In this document: one piece after another, positions 9,603 to 18,941 of the stretch
Position numbering within the stretch: the first letter of the stretch is position 1
Layout of the letters: each line of letters starts with the position of its first letter
From: an uncultured Alphaproteobacteria bacterium
GTDB lineage: Bacteria > Pseudomonadota > Alphaproteobacteria > HIMB59
Assembly: GCA_902521155.1 (NCBI GenBank)
Contig: CABYQR010000001.1
Coordinates: 180,279 to 244,278 of the forward strand
Length of the DNA: 64,000 bases
Reading direction: 5' to 3'
Notes under the pieces: generated by a model
What the model saw: the letters and a program-made list of their open reading frames with translations, nothing else
Told to the model about the DNA's origin: nothing
Database searches by the model: none
Made by a program: the position numbers and the translations under genes

Positions 9603-10670
9603 GTGAAAGAAGTAGATAAAAATACTGATGAATATAGATTATTTATCAAATACTCTAAAGAAATAGGCATGGATCCAAGCATGGTACAAGCTGCTGGGGG
9701 AAACACTTCCCTTAAGCAAGGTAATACTATGTGGGTTAAAGCATCTGGTAAATGGCTACTCGATGCTCAATCAAATGAATTGATGGTTCCAATGAGTGTT
9801 TCTAAAATTAAAGAAGCTCTTGAAAATAAAAGTTGTAACGACACTGATATTTCAAATTGTATCAATTTAGAAATTACTCCAATGGATCTTCGTCCTTCAG
9901 TTGAGGCTCCCATGCACGCAGTTCTTGATTTTAAATTTGTTTTTCACACACATGACATAAATATAAATGCTTTGGCCGTTCAAAAGAATTCTAAACTTCA
10001 GTTTGAGAATGTGCTATCAGGACTTAACTGGAAGTTTATACCCTATATCAAACCAGGAATTGAACTTTGCCGTGAATTGATACGGCAAAAAACTAAAAAT
10101 GATAATGTGTTTATTTTAGAAAATCATGGTCTTATAGTTTGTGGTCAAAGTTTAGAGGAAGTTCAAAAATTAAACCATGAAGTTCGATTTCGTTTAAAAA
10201 AACTTCAAGGAAAAATCTTACATGGGATTAACCAAGAGATTGATGAAGAGGTTAATCTAAAAAATACAGGGTATAAATATTGTAGAGATAATTTTATCAA
10301 TAACATAGCCTTTCAAAAACCATGGATTGATAAAATTTCGAAAGGAGTGCTTCTCCCAGACTTCTTAGTTTTTCTTGGACCAAAGATTTCAATTCTTAAT
10401 CCTAAAGATGAGGGCTTGCAAGATAGGCTTAAGAAACTATCTCAAACGCCTTTGCCCTTTAACTCTTGTATAATTCTTGCCGAAAATGGCGTTCTCATTC
10501 GCGATGATGCCTTAAAAGGGACATTAGAAATAATTCGTTGCGCATATGATTTATTATCCTTAATGCCAGATAGTCTAGATTTAAAATATTTAAACGAAAA
10601 TGAAATTAAAGATCTTTTAAATTGGGAAGCAGAACATTATCGCCAAAAACAAAATATATCTAATCAATGA
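9603..10670 (+). CDS. Class II aldolase/adducin family protein (ketose-1-phosphate aldolase-like)
   Basis: QAAGGNTSLKQGNTMWVKASGKWL, FHTHDININAL, ENHGLIVCG. Confidence 0.87.
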   Translation: MKEVDKNTDEYRLFIKYSKEIGMDPSMVQAAGGNTSLKQGNTMWVKASGKWLLDAQSNELMVPMSVSKIKEALENKSCNDTDISNCINLEITPMDLRPSVEAPMHAVLDFKFVFHTHDININALAVQKNSKLQFENVLSGLNWKFIPYIKPGIELCRELIRQKTKNDNVFILENHGLIVCGQSLEEVQKLNHEVRFRLKKLQGKILHGINQEIDEEVNLKNTGYKYCRDNFINNIAFQKPWIDKISKGVLLPDFLVFLGPKISILNPKDEGLQDRLKKLSQTPLPFNSCIILAENGVLIRDDALKGTLEIIRCAYDLLSLMPDSLDLKYLNENEIKDLLNWEAEHYRQKQNISNQ

Positions 10671-11953
10671 AAACCAAGAATTCCCGAAATAATATAGCTG
10701 TGTTAGATATTGGTAAAACTCATGCCAAAGTAATCCTCTTTGATGCCATTGAGTTGAAGGAATTGGCTATTTTTCAATCAAATAATAATATCCTTGAGGA
10801 CTCTTTATACCCACATTTCGATGTTGAGTTGCTAAAAGCCTTTATTATCAGGTCATTAAGCGAGCTATCAAAAAATTTCTCTGTGGACTCAATATTTACC
10901 TCAACTCACGGGGCATGTATGGCATTGATGTCAAAAGGTAAGCTTGCCCTTCCCGTTCTTGATTATGAATTCCAAGGCCCAAATCAAATCAAACAAGAAT
11001 ACGACGAGATACGGCCTTCTTTTTCACAAACGGGTACTCCTCGCATGGACGCGGGTCTCAACTTAGGGGCGCAACTATATTGGCAAAATAAGTTTTTTTC
11101 AGATGATTTTGCAAAAGTGGATCAAATTTTATTTTGGCCACAATTTTGGAGTTACTGGTTATCTGGTATTGCTGCAAGTGAAATTAGTTATGCTAGCTCC
11201 CATTCAGATTTGTGGGATATAAGAAAAGAAAAATTTATTGATCTTTTTACTTATGGTATCGACACAAATATAAAATATCCACCTTTAAGATCAGCCGCTA
11301 CGATACTCGGTCCTCTAAGAAAAGATCTCGCGCATGAAACTGGACTACCTAAAAATGTCCCCGTCTATTGTGGTGCTCATGACTCAAGTTTGGCTTTAGT
11401 TTCAGCCTCCTTGAATCAACCCTTGCCCTGTACTATTTTATCTACAGGGACATGGGTGACTCTCTTTGCACTTGGATCTAATAAAACTGATATTCTAGAA
11501 CAACCAGGTTTGATGATTAGTTGTGATTGTTTTGGAAGTTTAGTTCCAAACTTCCGCTTTCCTGCTGGTAAAATTTACGAAAATCTAATGCAAAAGCAAA
11601 ATAAGAATGTTGTCGAAGGGTCAACCATAGAAGCTTCAGATGTTAGCTTGATTAATTTTGAAAATGCAGAGAAAGCTCAACTTATCTATAAGCGCTCCAA
11701 CCTAGAAATTAATTTTCAAGATATAAATACTTTAGAACAAGAAAGAGTTATCTCTCAAATATTGGCCAATCAAACATTAATTGGTTCAGAAATGATAGGG
11801 GCAGAGGGACCAATGATTTGTTCTGGACCATTCGTTAACAATCAGGTTTATTTGAATACAATCAAACAAAATTGGTCATTCAATATATTTTGTGAAGATG
11901 ACCATCTAGGTCTATGTAAAGGCATTGCCAGCCTTGTTAAAAATAAAATATAA
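10667..11953 (+). CDS. FGGY-family carbohydrate kinase (rhamnulokinase-like)
   Basis: AVLDIGKTHAKVILFD, YCGAHDSSLALV, ILSTGTWVTLFALG; ATGA overlap with the aldolase. Confidence 0.88.
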   Translation: MKTKNSRNNIAVLDIGKTHAKVILFDAIELKELAIFQSNNNILEDSLYPHFDVELLKAFIIRSLSELSKNFSVDSIFTSTHGACMALMSKGKLALPVLDYEFQGPNQIKQEYDEIRPSFSQTGTPRMDAGLNLGAQLYWQNKFFSDDFAKVDQILFWPQFWSYWLSGIAASEISYASSHSDLWDIRKEKFIDLFTYGIDTNIKYPPLRSAATILGPLRKDLAHETGLPKNVPVYCGAHDSSLALVSASLNQPLPCTILSTGTWVTLFALGSNKTDILEQPGLMISCDCFGSLVPNFRFPAGKIYENLMQKQNKNVVEGSTIEASDVSLINFENAEKAQLIYKRSNLEINFQDINTLEQERVISQILANQTLIGSEMIGAEGPMICSGPFVNNQVYLNTIKQNWSFNIFCEDDHLGLCKGIASLVKNKI

Positions 11954-11960
11954 AATCAAA

Positions 11961-13028
11961 CTAAGGTTTTAGAATATATAAATATGAGTCGAACTCATCA
12001 GCAATAAGATAAATTTCCCCTTTATCATTGATCTCCATATCTCTTACTCTGCCAATATGGTCTTGAAATATAATTTCTTCTTTTACGAACTGATTATCCT
12101 GTCTATGAAGAACCGAAAGATACTGAAATTTTAAAGACCCAACCAATAAAGAATTTTGCCATTCAGGAAAAGCCTCTCCTTGATAAAATTTAATACCTCC
12201 CACTGCAATGGATGGAACCCAAATAAAGTCTGGTTTTAATAAACCTGGCTCCCAAGCATTACCATCACCAACCTTAGTTCCAGAATAATTTGTTCCACCC
12301 CATCCTACTTTTTTCCAACCATAGTTAGATCCTGATATGACAGGTCCAATAAAATCTCCACCCTTTGGACCATGATTTGAAATAAAAATAGTATTTGTTA
12401 ATGGATCTAAACTCATGCCTTGAGGGTTCCTCACTCCGATTTGATAAAGTTCGGGCAACCAGTCATCCTTATCTTGATAAGGATTGTCTTTCGGAATGTC
12501 TCCATTTTTATGTAACCTTATAATTGATCCTATAGAGTTAGAAGTATCTTGGGCAATCATGCCTTTTCCTCTCTCGCCGATACTCACGTACAAATAGTCT
12601 CCCATAATTTCTATTCTGGATCCAAAATGCTTAGAGCTACTCATATAAGGTAAAGCCTCATAGATTAATTTTGTATTAATTAAATTATTCCCATCAAGCT
12701 CTCCCTGGAAAACAGCAGTAGTATATTTACCTTTTTTCTTGATAGAGCATGTAACCCAAACCTTATTTCCTTCACTAGTAATATCTAGCAATCCTCCTTG
12801 GCCAAATTGAACTGAGGGAATGTCATGATTAATTTCAGTTTGAGCAAAGCCATTTGTATCAACTAGAAAAATTTCACCAGATTTTTGGGTGATTAGTAGT
12901 TGATTGGAATCTATCCAGGTCAAGCCCCAAGGGGCATTTAAGATAACTGTCGTTTTTTCTAATTTGGCAGCAAATATATCTGCCTGAAAATAGATTAGCG
13001 CTGTTAAAAGAAAAAGAATTTTTTTCAT
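11961..13028 (-). CDS. PQQ-dependent sugar dehydrogenase (soluble aldose dehydrogenase/YliI type)
   Basis: LNAPWGLTWID, GVRNPQGMSLDP, NHGPKGGDFI, GWKKVGWGG; start taken at MKKILFLL (signal peptide) rather than the longer ORF. Confidence 0.85.
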   Translation of the reverse strand: MKKILFLLTALIYFQADIFAAKLEKTTVILNAPWGLTWIDSNQLLITQKSGEIFLVDTNGFAQTEINHDIPSVQFGQGGLLDITSEGNKVWVTCSIKKKGKYTTAVFQGELDGNNLINTKLIYEALPYMSSSKHFGSRIEIMGDYLYVSIGERGKGMIAQDTSNSIGSIIRLHKNGDIPKDNPYQDKDDWLPELYQIGVRNPQGMSLDPLTNTIFISNHGPKGGDFIGPVISGSNYGWKKVGWGGTNYSGTKVGDGNAWEPGLLKPDFIWVPSIAVGGIKFYQGEAFPEWQNSLLVGSLKFQYLSVLHRQDNQFVKEEIIFQDHIGRVRDMEINDKGEIYLIADEFDSYLYILKP

Positions 13029-13063
13029 GTGATCTGATAAACAATATAGCCGAATTACTAAGT

Positions 13064-13321
13064 GTGGAAAATGAAAATACAAAAGCAACTATAGCTAAAA
13101 AAGGCTCCTATATTGTTGAAGTAGAAGAGGGTAAAAAATATTTTTGGTGTGCATGTGGGCTAAGTCAAAGGCAGCCCTTTTGTGATGGTTCTCATAAGGC
13201 AACAGGTTTTTCAACTATTCCCTATATTGCTACAAAGTCTGGGAAAGTTTACTTTTGTGGTTGCAAGCAAAGCAGCGAGAAACCTTTATGTGACGGTACC
13301 CACAATAGACTTATAGATTAA
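13064..13321 (+). CDS. Tandem CDGSH iron-sulfur domain protein
   Basis: Two CxCx2Sx3PxCDG[ST]H motifs: CACGLSQRQPFCDGSH and CGCKQSSEKPLCDGTH. Confidence 0.92.
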   Translation: MENENTKATIAKKGSYIVEVEEGKKYFWCACGLSQRQPFCDGSHKATGFSTIPYIATKSGKVYFCGCKQSSEKPLCDGTHNRLID

Positions 13322-13323
13322 CT

Positions 13324-14358
13324 TTACTTGACACCTAATTTTTCTTGAAGATCTTTGGAAGAGGTAGTGTATCTGAAAACATACTTTTTATCATCATAGC
13401 AATAAGTAAACATTTTTTTTGCAGCCAGAGCTGCTTCATGAAAACCACTTAATATCAGTTTTAATTTTCCTGGGTAAGTACAGATATCTCCCACAGCGAA
13501 AATTCGAGGAACTGATGTTTCAAAATTTTCTGTATTAACGGCTATTAAATTATTATCTAAATTAAGACCCCAATCTGCAATAGGACCCAGTTCAATCTTT
13601 AGTCCAAAAAATGGAAATACAGCATCGACTCCTACTATGTAGGTCTCATCATCTAATGTAATATCCACTTGACCCTTGCCGTTATCAGTCATTTTTTTTA
13701 TTGTCCCCATATTGAAGCTCACTTCTTTTTGATCAACTAAATTCATGACTTTGTTTACTGAGTCTTGGACACCTTTAAATTCTTTTCGACGATGAATAAG
13801 TGTAATGTCTGAGGCAATCTTATGAAACCCTAATACGTAGTCCAGAGCAGAGTCTCCTCCTCCAGCTATTAAAATTTTCTTCCCTTTAAAATCAGACCTT
13901 TTTTTCACAGAATAAAAAATATTTTTATTTTCAAATTCCTCTAACCCTGGGGTAGGTAGTTTTCTAGGAACAAAACACCCAGAGCCAGCAGCAATAACTA
14001 AAGACTTACATTTGATAGTAGTGTCTAAGTTAGTTGTAACTATAATGTGATCGGCTTGCATATCTATTTTGGAAGTTAATTGATTGAGATGGTAGCTAGG
14101 AGCAAAGGGTTCTGCCTGTTTAATAAGATCATCCGTTAAACCTTGGCCCGTAATTGCTGGGCGAGAGGGAATATCATAGAGATTTTTATCAGGATAGAGT
14201 TCAGCACACTGACCTCCAATTTTATCCAGATTATCAATGAGGTGAGCTTTCATATCTAGGAGACCTAGTTCAAATACTTGAAATAATCCGCAGGGACCTG
14301 CTCCAATGATAACGACATCAGTTTCATGCTCTAAACCTGGGTTGATAGTATTTGGCAT
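13324..14358 (-). CDS. Ferredoxin--NADP+ reductase, thioredoxin-reductase-like type
   Basis: VVIIGAGPCGLFQVFELGLL, GGQCAELYPDKNLYDIP, AGGGDSALDY, FAVGDI. Confidence 0.9.
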   Translation of the reverse strand: MPNTINPGLEHETDVVIIGAGPCGLFQVFELGLLDMKAHLIDNLDKIGGQCAELYPDKNLYDIPSRPAITGQGLTDDLIKQAEPFAPSYHLNQLTSKIDMQADHIIVTTNLDTTIKCKSLVIAAGSGCFVPRKLPTPGLEEFENKNIFYSVKKRSDFKGKKILIAGGGDSALDYVLGFHKIASDITLIHRRKEFKGVQDSVNKVMNLVDQKEVSFNMGTIKKMTDNGKGQVDITLDDETYIVGVDAVFPFFGLKIELGPIADWGLNLDNNLIAVNTENFETSVPRIFAVGDICTYPGKLKLILSGFHEAALAAKKMFTYCYDDKKYVFRYTTSSKDLQEKLGVK

Positions 14359-14405
14359 ATGTTTTTATACTAAAAAAAAATGAAAAAGTTTTATTTAATT
14401 TTAAA

Positions 14406-15293
14406 TTAAATTTTACTGAGAACTTCTTTGACAGTATCACCAATAACAGAGGGGTTTTTAGCCACAGTTACGCCAGCTTCTTGGAGTATTTCAACTTTTT
14501 CAGATGCAGCCTCACCGTAAGCTGTAACGATAGCACCTGCATGACCCATTTTTCTCCCCTTCGGTGCAGTCAAACCTGCAATATAAGAAACTATTGGTTT
14601 TGACATATTCTCTTTTGCAAATTGTGCTGCTTCTGCTTCTTGGGGGCCGCCAATTTCACCAATCATTAAAACAACTTTAGTTTGATCATCTTTTTCGAAT
14701 AATTCTAAAATATCTTTAAATGAACTCCCATTAATTGGGTCACCACCAATTCCCACACTTGTAGAAATACCTATTCCCAAGCTTTTCATTTGTTGAGCTG
14801 ACTCGTAACCTAATGTTCCTGAACGTCCAATTACGCCAACTTCTCCGTCTTTATATATATGACCTGGCATAATACCTAATAATGATTTTCCTGGGCTAAT
14901 AATTCCAGAACAATTAGGTCCAACTAAAGTCATTTTTTCTGACTTTGGGTACCTCTTCATATATCTTTTAACTTTGATCATATCATGGGATGGTATGCCA
15001 TCAGTAATAGCAACACAGACTTTTATACCAGCGTCAGCCGCCTCCATGGCAGAGTCTGCAGCAAATTGAGGAGGGACAAATAAAATACTACTGTCAGCTC
15101 CAGTCTTCTCTACTGCTTCTTTTACAGTATTAAAGACGGGTCTTTCTAGGTGTGTGCTTCCACCCTTACCAGGTGTTACACCACCTACAACGTTAGTTCC
15201 ATAATCAATCATTTCTTGAGCATGGAAAGAACCAATTTTTCCTGTAAATCCTTGAATAATAATTTTGGAGTTTTGGTCAATTAAAACTGTCAT
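14406..15293 (-). CDS. mtkB: Malate--CoA ligase alpha subunit (malate thiokinase; SucD homolog)
   Basis: VGGVTPGKGGSTH, VKRYMKRYPKSEKMTLVGPNCSGIISPGKSLLGIMPGHIY; resembles recalled MtkB more than SucD. Confidence 0.85.
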   Translation of the reverse strand: MTVLIDQNSKIIIQGFTGKIGSFHAQEMIDYGTNVVGGVTPGKGGSTHLERPVFNTVKEAVEKTGADSSILFVPPQFAADSAMEAADAGIKVCVAITDGIPSHDMIKVKRYMKRYPKSEKMTLVGPNCSGIISPGKSLLGIMPGHIYKDGEVGVIGRSGTLGYESAQQMKSLGIGISTSVGIGGDPINGSSFKDILELFEKDDQTKVVLMIGEIGGPQEAEAAQFAKENMSKPIVSYIAGLTAPKGRKMGHAGAIVTAYGEAASEKVEILQEAGVTVAKNPSVIGDTVKEVLSKI

Positions 15294-16466
15294 TTAATTT
15301 ACCCCTTTATTAAGAATTGATACTGCTTTGGTAGCTGCATCTTGAAGGGAAGAGGCCTCTTCATATTTGATTCCACTAGATCTTAGAAGTTCTTGTCCTT
15401 TTTCTACATTGGTTCCAGCAAGTCTGACGACAAGTGGTTGTTCAACTTTGACCTCATTAATAGCTTTAATAATTCCCTCTGCAATCCAGTCACATCTATT
15501 AATACCCGCAAAAATATTTACTAAGATTACTTTTACATTCGGATCGTTGGATACTAACTTAAATGCTTTGACAATTTTTTCTGGAGTGGCGCCACCTCCA
15601 ACATCTAGAAAATTTGCAGGCTCTCCTCCTGCTAACTTGATCATATCCATTGATGCCATTGCTAGCCCTGCACCATTAATTATATTCCCAATATTTCCAT
15701 CAAGTCCTACATAATTAAGATCTCTGTCAGCTGCATAAGTTTCTTGGGGATCTTCTTGAGATTTGTCTCTCAATTCAGATATTTCAGGGATTCTAAAAAG
15801 TGCATTATCATCAAAAGACATTTTACAATCTAGGGCTACTATATGGTCATCTGCAGTTAAGACTAAAGGATTAATTTCAACCATTGTAGCGTCATATTTA
15901 CTAAACACTTTTGAACAAGCCATAATAGCTTCAGCACACCTATTAATAGATTTTGAGTCAAGACCTAAGCCAAAAGCTATTTCCCTTGCTTGAAATTCTT
16001 GCATTCCTACAGAAGCTTCAATCTTTGCTCGGATGATAGTCTCAGGTTTGTTATTTGAAATTTCTTCAACGCTCATGCCACCTTCAGAAGAAACAACGAC
16101 CATAATACACTCAGAACTTCTATCAAAAACCAAGCCCAGATAAAATTCTTCTTTAATATCTGTTGCTTCCTCCACATAAACTCTTTGAACAACTTTGCCC
16201 TTGGGTCCAGTTTGATGGGTAACTAAACTTTTTCCTAGCAGTTTATTTGTGGCTTCTGATACTTCTTCAAAACTACTACAAACTATTATACCTCCAGCTT
16301 TGCCTCTTGCTCCAGAATGAATCTGAGCCTTCACAACCCATTTATTTCCTCCAATATCTCTGGCTATATACTCAGCGTGCTCAGGTCCATAGGCGACTCT
16401 GCCTTTTGGGATGGAAATATTAAAACCTTTTAAAAGCCGTTTTGCTTGATATTCATGTATATCCAT
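15294..16466 (-). CDS. mtkA: Malate--CoA ligase beta subunit (malate thiokinase; SucC homolog)
   Basis: MDIHEYQAKRLL, GPKGKVVQRVYVEEA, VNIFAGINRCDWIAEGI (MtkA-like; SucC usually NIFGGIMRCDVIA). Confidence 0.86.
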   Translation of the reverse strand: MDIHEYQAKRLLKGFNISIPKGRVAYGPEHAEYIARDIGGNKWVVKAQIHSGARGKAGGIIVCSSFEEVSEATNKLLGKSLVTHQTGPKGKVVQRVYVEEATDIKEEFYLGLVFDRSSECIMVVVSSEGGMSVEEISNNKPETIIRAKIEASVGMQEFQAREIAFGLGLDSKSINRCAEAIMACSKVFSKYDATMVEINPLVLTADDHIVALDCKMSFDDNALFRIPEISELRDKSQEDPQETYAADRDLNYVGLDGNIGNIINGAGLAMASMDMIKLAGGEPANFLDVGGGATPEKIVKAFKLVSNDPNVKVILVNIFAGINRCDWIAEGIIKAINEVKVEQPLVVRLAGTNVEKGQELLRSSGIKYEEASSLQDAATKAVSILNKGVN

Positions 16467-16469
16467 AAT

Positions 16470-17435
16470 TTAAATATCCTTATCTATTTTTTTTGAAATT
16501 AAGTTGTCTATGTTTACAATATTATTTGCCATTCTCTCAGATGCAGCGTCTATCATTCTTCCATCAATTTGAGCTGCTCCCTTTCCCATTGATGCAGCCT
16601 TTTCTAATTCGGTAATAATTCTTTTTGCCCTCTCAACTTCGCTAGAGGGAGGAGAGAAAACATCGTTTGCTAATTTTATTTGGGATGGATGAATAGCCCA
16701 TTTCCCCTCATATCCAATAGCAGCGGCTCTCTTGGCTGCATTTATATATCCGTCTGGATCGTTAAAGTCGCCATAAGGTCCATCCACCGCTCTGAGTCCG
16801 TAAGCTCTACAAGTAGCAACCATTTTTGAGAGTCCATGATGCCATTGATCACCCGGATAGTCAGGATTAAGTCCTCCGATAACAACAGTTCTTGCTCTAA
16901 GGCTTGCTGCATAATCCGCTACCCCAAAATGTAATGCTTCAAGTCTTTGAGATGACTGTGCAATTTTTTCAACATTGACCATTCCAAGAGCAGTTTCAAT
17001 TAAACACTCTAATCCAATTTTTTTTTCTAATTTAAACTCATCTTCTAATTGTGAAAGTAGACAATCAACCATATAGACGTCATCTCTAACGCCTACTTTG
17101 GGAATTAAAACTGTGTCAATATATTTTCCAGAGTGAGTAATGATATCTACTACATCTTTATACATATAGTGAGTATCTAAACCATTAATTCTGATAGAAA
17201 CTGTTTTACCATGGCCTTTCCAGTCAAACTCTTTGAGACCTTTAATAATATTTTCTCTAGCAAGAACTTTATCATTTGGTGAAACGGCGTCCTCCAAATC
17301 AAGAAAAATATAATCTGCATCAGAGTTTAGTGCTTTTTCAAACATTTTATAATTTGAACCAGGTACTGCTAGTTCGCTTCTCTGAAGTCTTGTGTTTTTA
17401 TTAGAGTATAAAGTGAAGCTCATTTTAAATTCCAA
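16470..17435 (-). CDS. mcl: L-malyl-CoA lyase (HpcH/HpaI, CitE-like)
   Basis: RLQRSELAVPGSN, FLDLEDAVSPNDK, GLECLIETALGM, GKWAIHPSQI; adjacent to mtkAB. Confidence 0.86.
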   Translation of the reverse strand: MEFKMSFTLYSNKNTRLQRSELAVPGSNYKMFEKALNSDADYIFLDLEDAVSPNDKVLARENIIKGLKEFDWKGHGKTVSIRINGLDTHYMYKDVVDIITHSGKYIDTVLIPKVGVRDDVYMVDCLLSQLEDEFKLEKKIGLECLIETALGMVNVEKIAQSSQRLEALHFGVADYAASLRARTVVIGGLNPDYPGDQWHHGLSKMVATCRAYGLRAVDGPYGDFNDPDGYINAAKRAAAIGYEGKWAIHPSQIKLANDVFSPPSSEVERAKRIITELEKAASMGKGAAQIDGRMIDAASERMANNIVNIDNLISKKIDKDI

Positions 17436-17572
17436 TTAATTTATTCAATTTTTTTGAAAGTGAAATAAAAAAAAATTTGCTGGTATATTTTATACAATAA
17501 ATATTGCATATAACTATTGATTAACAGTGTTTAAAACACGAATTTTTAAAATAAAATTTAGAGTAATTCTAT

Positions 17573-18766
17573 TTAAATGAATGTTAATATTTTTCTCGCA
17601 TACCAATCATGAAAGACATGAGTGGGCTCGTCCATTACAGGAGAAAAGCGACCTCCGTCAAAACCTTTGGCATATCGACCTTTTTGCATTCCCTCGACAA
17701 CAAAAATATCCTCCTCGAATACTGTTTTCCAAAGCTTCGCATTTTCTTGTCGAGTTTCTTGATATTCATCTGATAACATAGATTGATCAGAGTAATAAAT
17801 TTCAATATTTTCTCTTATTTTGCCAACTTCTAAAGGTTCAATAATAAGACTAAAAACATGGTCTTTTTGAACTCCTAATATTAAATTGGGAAACAAAACA
17901 ATATATTCTCCTTTTGTATCCCACTCAGAACCTAGATTTTGAAACTCTGTAAAATATTTTCCTGTTGAGTATTGAGGAATATATTTAGTACTAATCTGGC
18001 CTGAATAGTGTCCATACTCAACTATATTTTCATGGTCTTCCAATTTGGAGTAGCTATTAAGACCTGGATGAATCCAAGGGAGGTGATAGGACTCTAAATA
18101 ATTCTCTACAGCTAATTTCCAATTTGTATGAACATCAAGTTTGAAAGATGAATCGCTCATATCTGAATACATGGGTTGATCAAAAACCGTCCATCGATCT
18201 AACAAGGGTTTGTGAACTTCTTCAAATGGTGGCGCCATTCCATTGGGGTTGACGAAAATAATATCTCTCCAGATATGAGAGCGAACTTCAATTAATGATA
18301 ATTCACTTTTATCTATCTTGGAGTGGTAATTATAACCTGGCCCACCGATATGGGGAGTGGCTAGGACTTCTCCTGTTTGCTTGTAACACCACGAATGGTA
18401 AGGACATCGAATTGCGCCTTTTAAAATTGCAGGCTCTTCAATAAGTGTCATCCCTCGGTGACGACAAACATTTTGAAAAACACGAATTTTTTTATCTTGT
18501 GTGCTTCGAATTAATAAAAGAGGATTTTTAAAATAATTAACTGGCTTAACTGATCCAGGTTGGGGAAAATCTTTAACAAAACCTATAGCAAACCACCCTT
18601 TATTAAATAGATGTTCACCCTCCATCTCGAAGCACTCTTGCCTAATATAATAATCATTAGGTATGCCACGCGCTTCATGGATAGGCTTAAGACATTTTTT
18701 TAATTGATTTTTTTTAGGTATTAGAAATCTATCAATTTCAGTATTTGAATAACTGATTTTCTCCAT
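17573..18766 (-). CDS. Rieske (2Fe-2S) ring-hydroxylating-type oxygenase alpha subunit (choline/betaine/carnitine monooxygenase-like)
   Basis: Rieske CRHRG-x16-CPYHSW; mononuclear Fe site NWKLAVENYLESYHLPWIHP. Confidence 0.9.
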   Translation of the reverse strand: MEKISYSNTEIDRFLIPKKNQLKKCLKPIHEARGIPNDYYIRQECFEMEGEHLFNKGWFAIGFVKDFPQPGSVKPVNYFKNPLLLIRSTQDKKIRVFQNVCRHRGMTLIEEPAILKGAIRCPYHSWCYKQTGEVLATPHIGGPGYNYHSKIDKSELSLIEVRSHIWRDIIFVNPNGMAPPFEEVHKPLLDRWTVFDQPMYSDMSDSSFKLDVHTNWKLAVENYLESYHLPWIHPGLNSYSKLEDHENIVEYGHYSGQISTKYIPQYSTGKYFTEFQNLGSEWDTKGEYIVLFPNLILGVQKDHVFSLIIEPLEVGKIRENIEIYYSDQSMLSDEYQETRQENAKLWKTVFEEDIFVVEGMQKGRYAKGFDGGRFSPVMDEPTHVFHDWYARKILTFI

Positions 18767-18941
18767 AAGAAATCCTTATTTACTTCCTATTTCTATTTCA
18801 GATAAGCAACAATCAGCACATAAAATTATATATTTATCAAGATTTTTGACAAAATTCATAGAGATTTTCTCCAAATTATAGAAAAACTCTAATATAGAAT
18901 TTTATGGGTTTCTAGTTTAAAAAAACTGTAGGGAGAAATAA

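Noticed and set aside
15367-15993. Plus-strand ORFs opposite mtkA
   Set aside because: Shadow ORFs; the minus-strand product is a clear family member.
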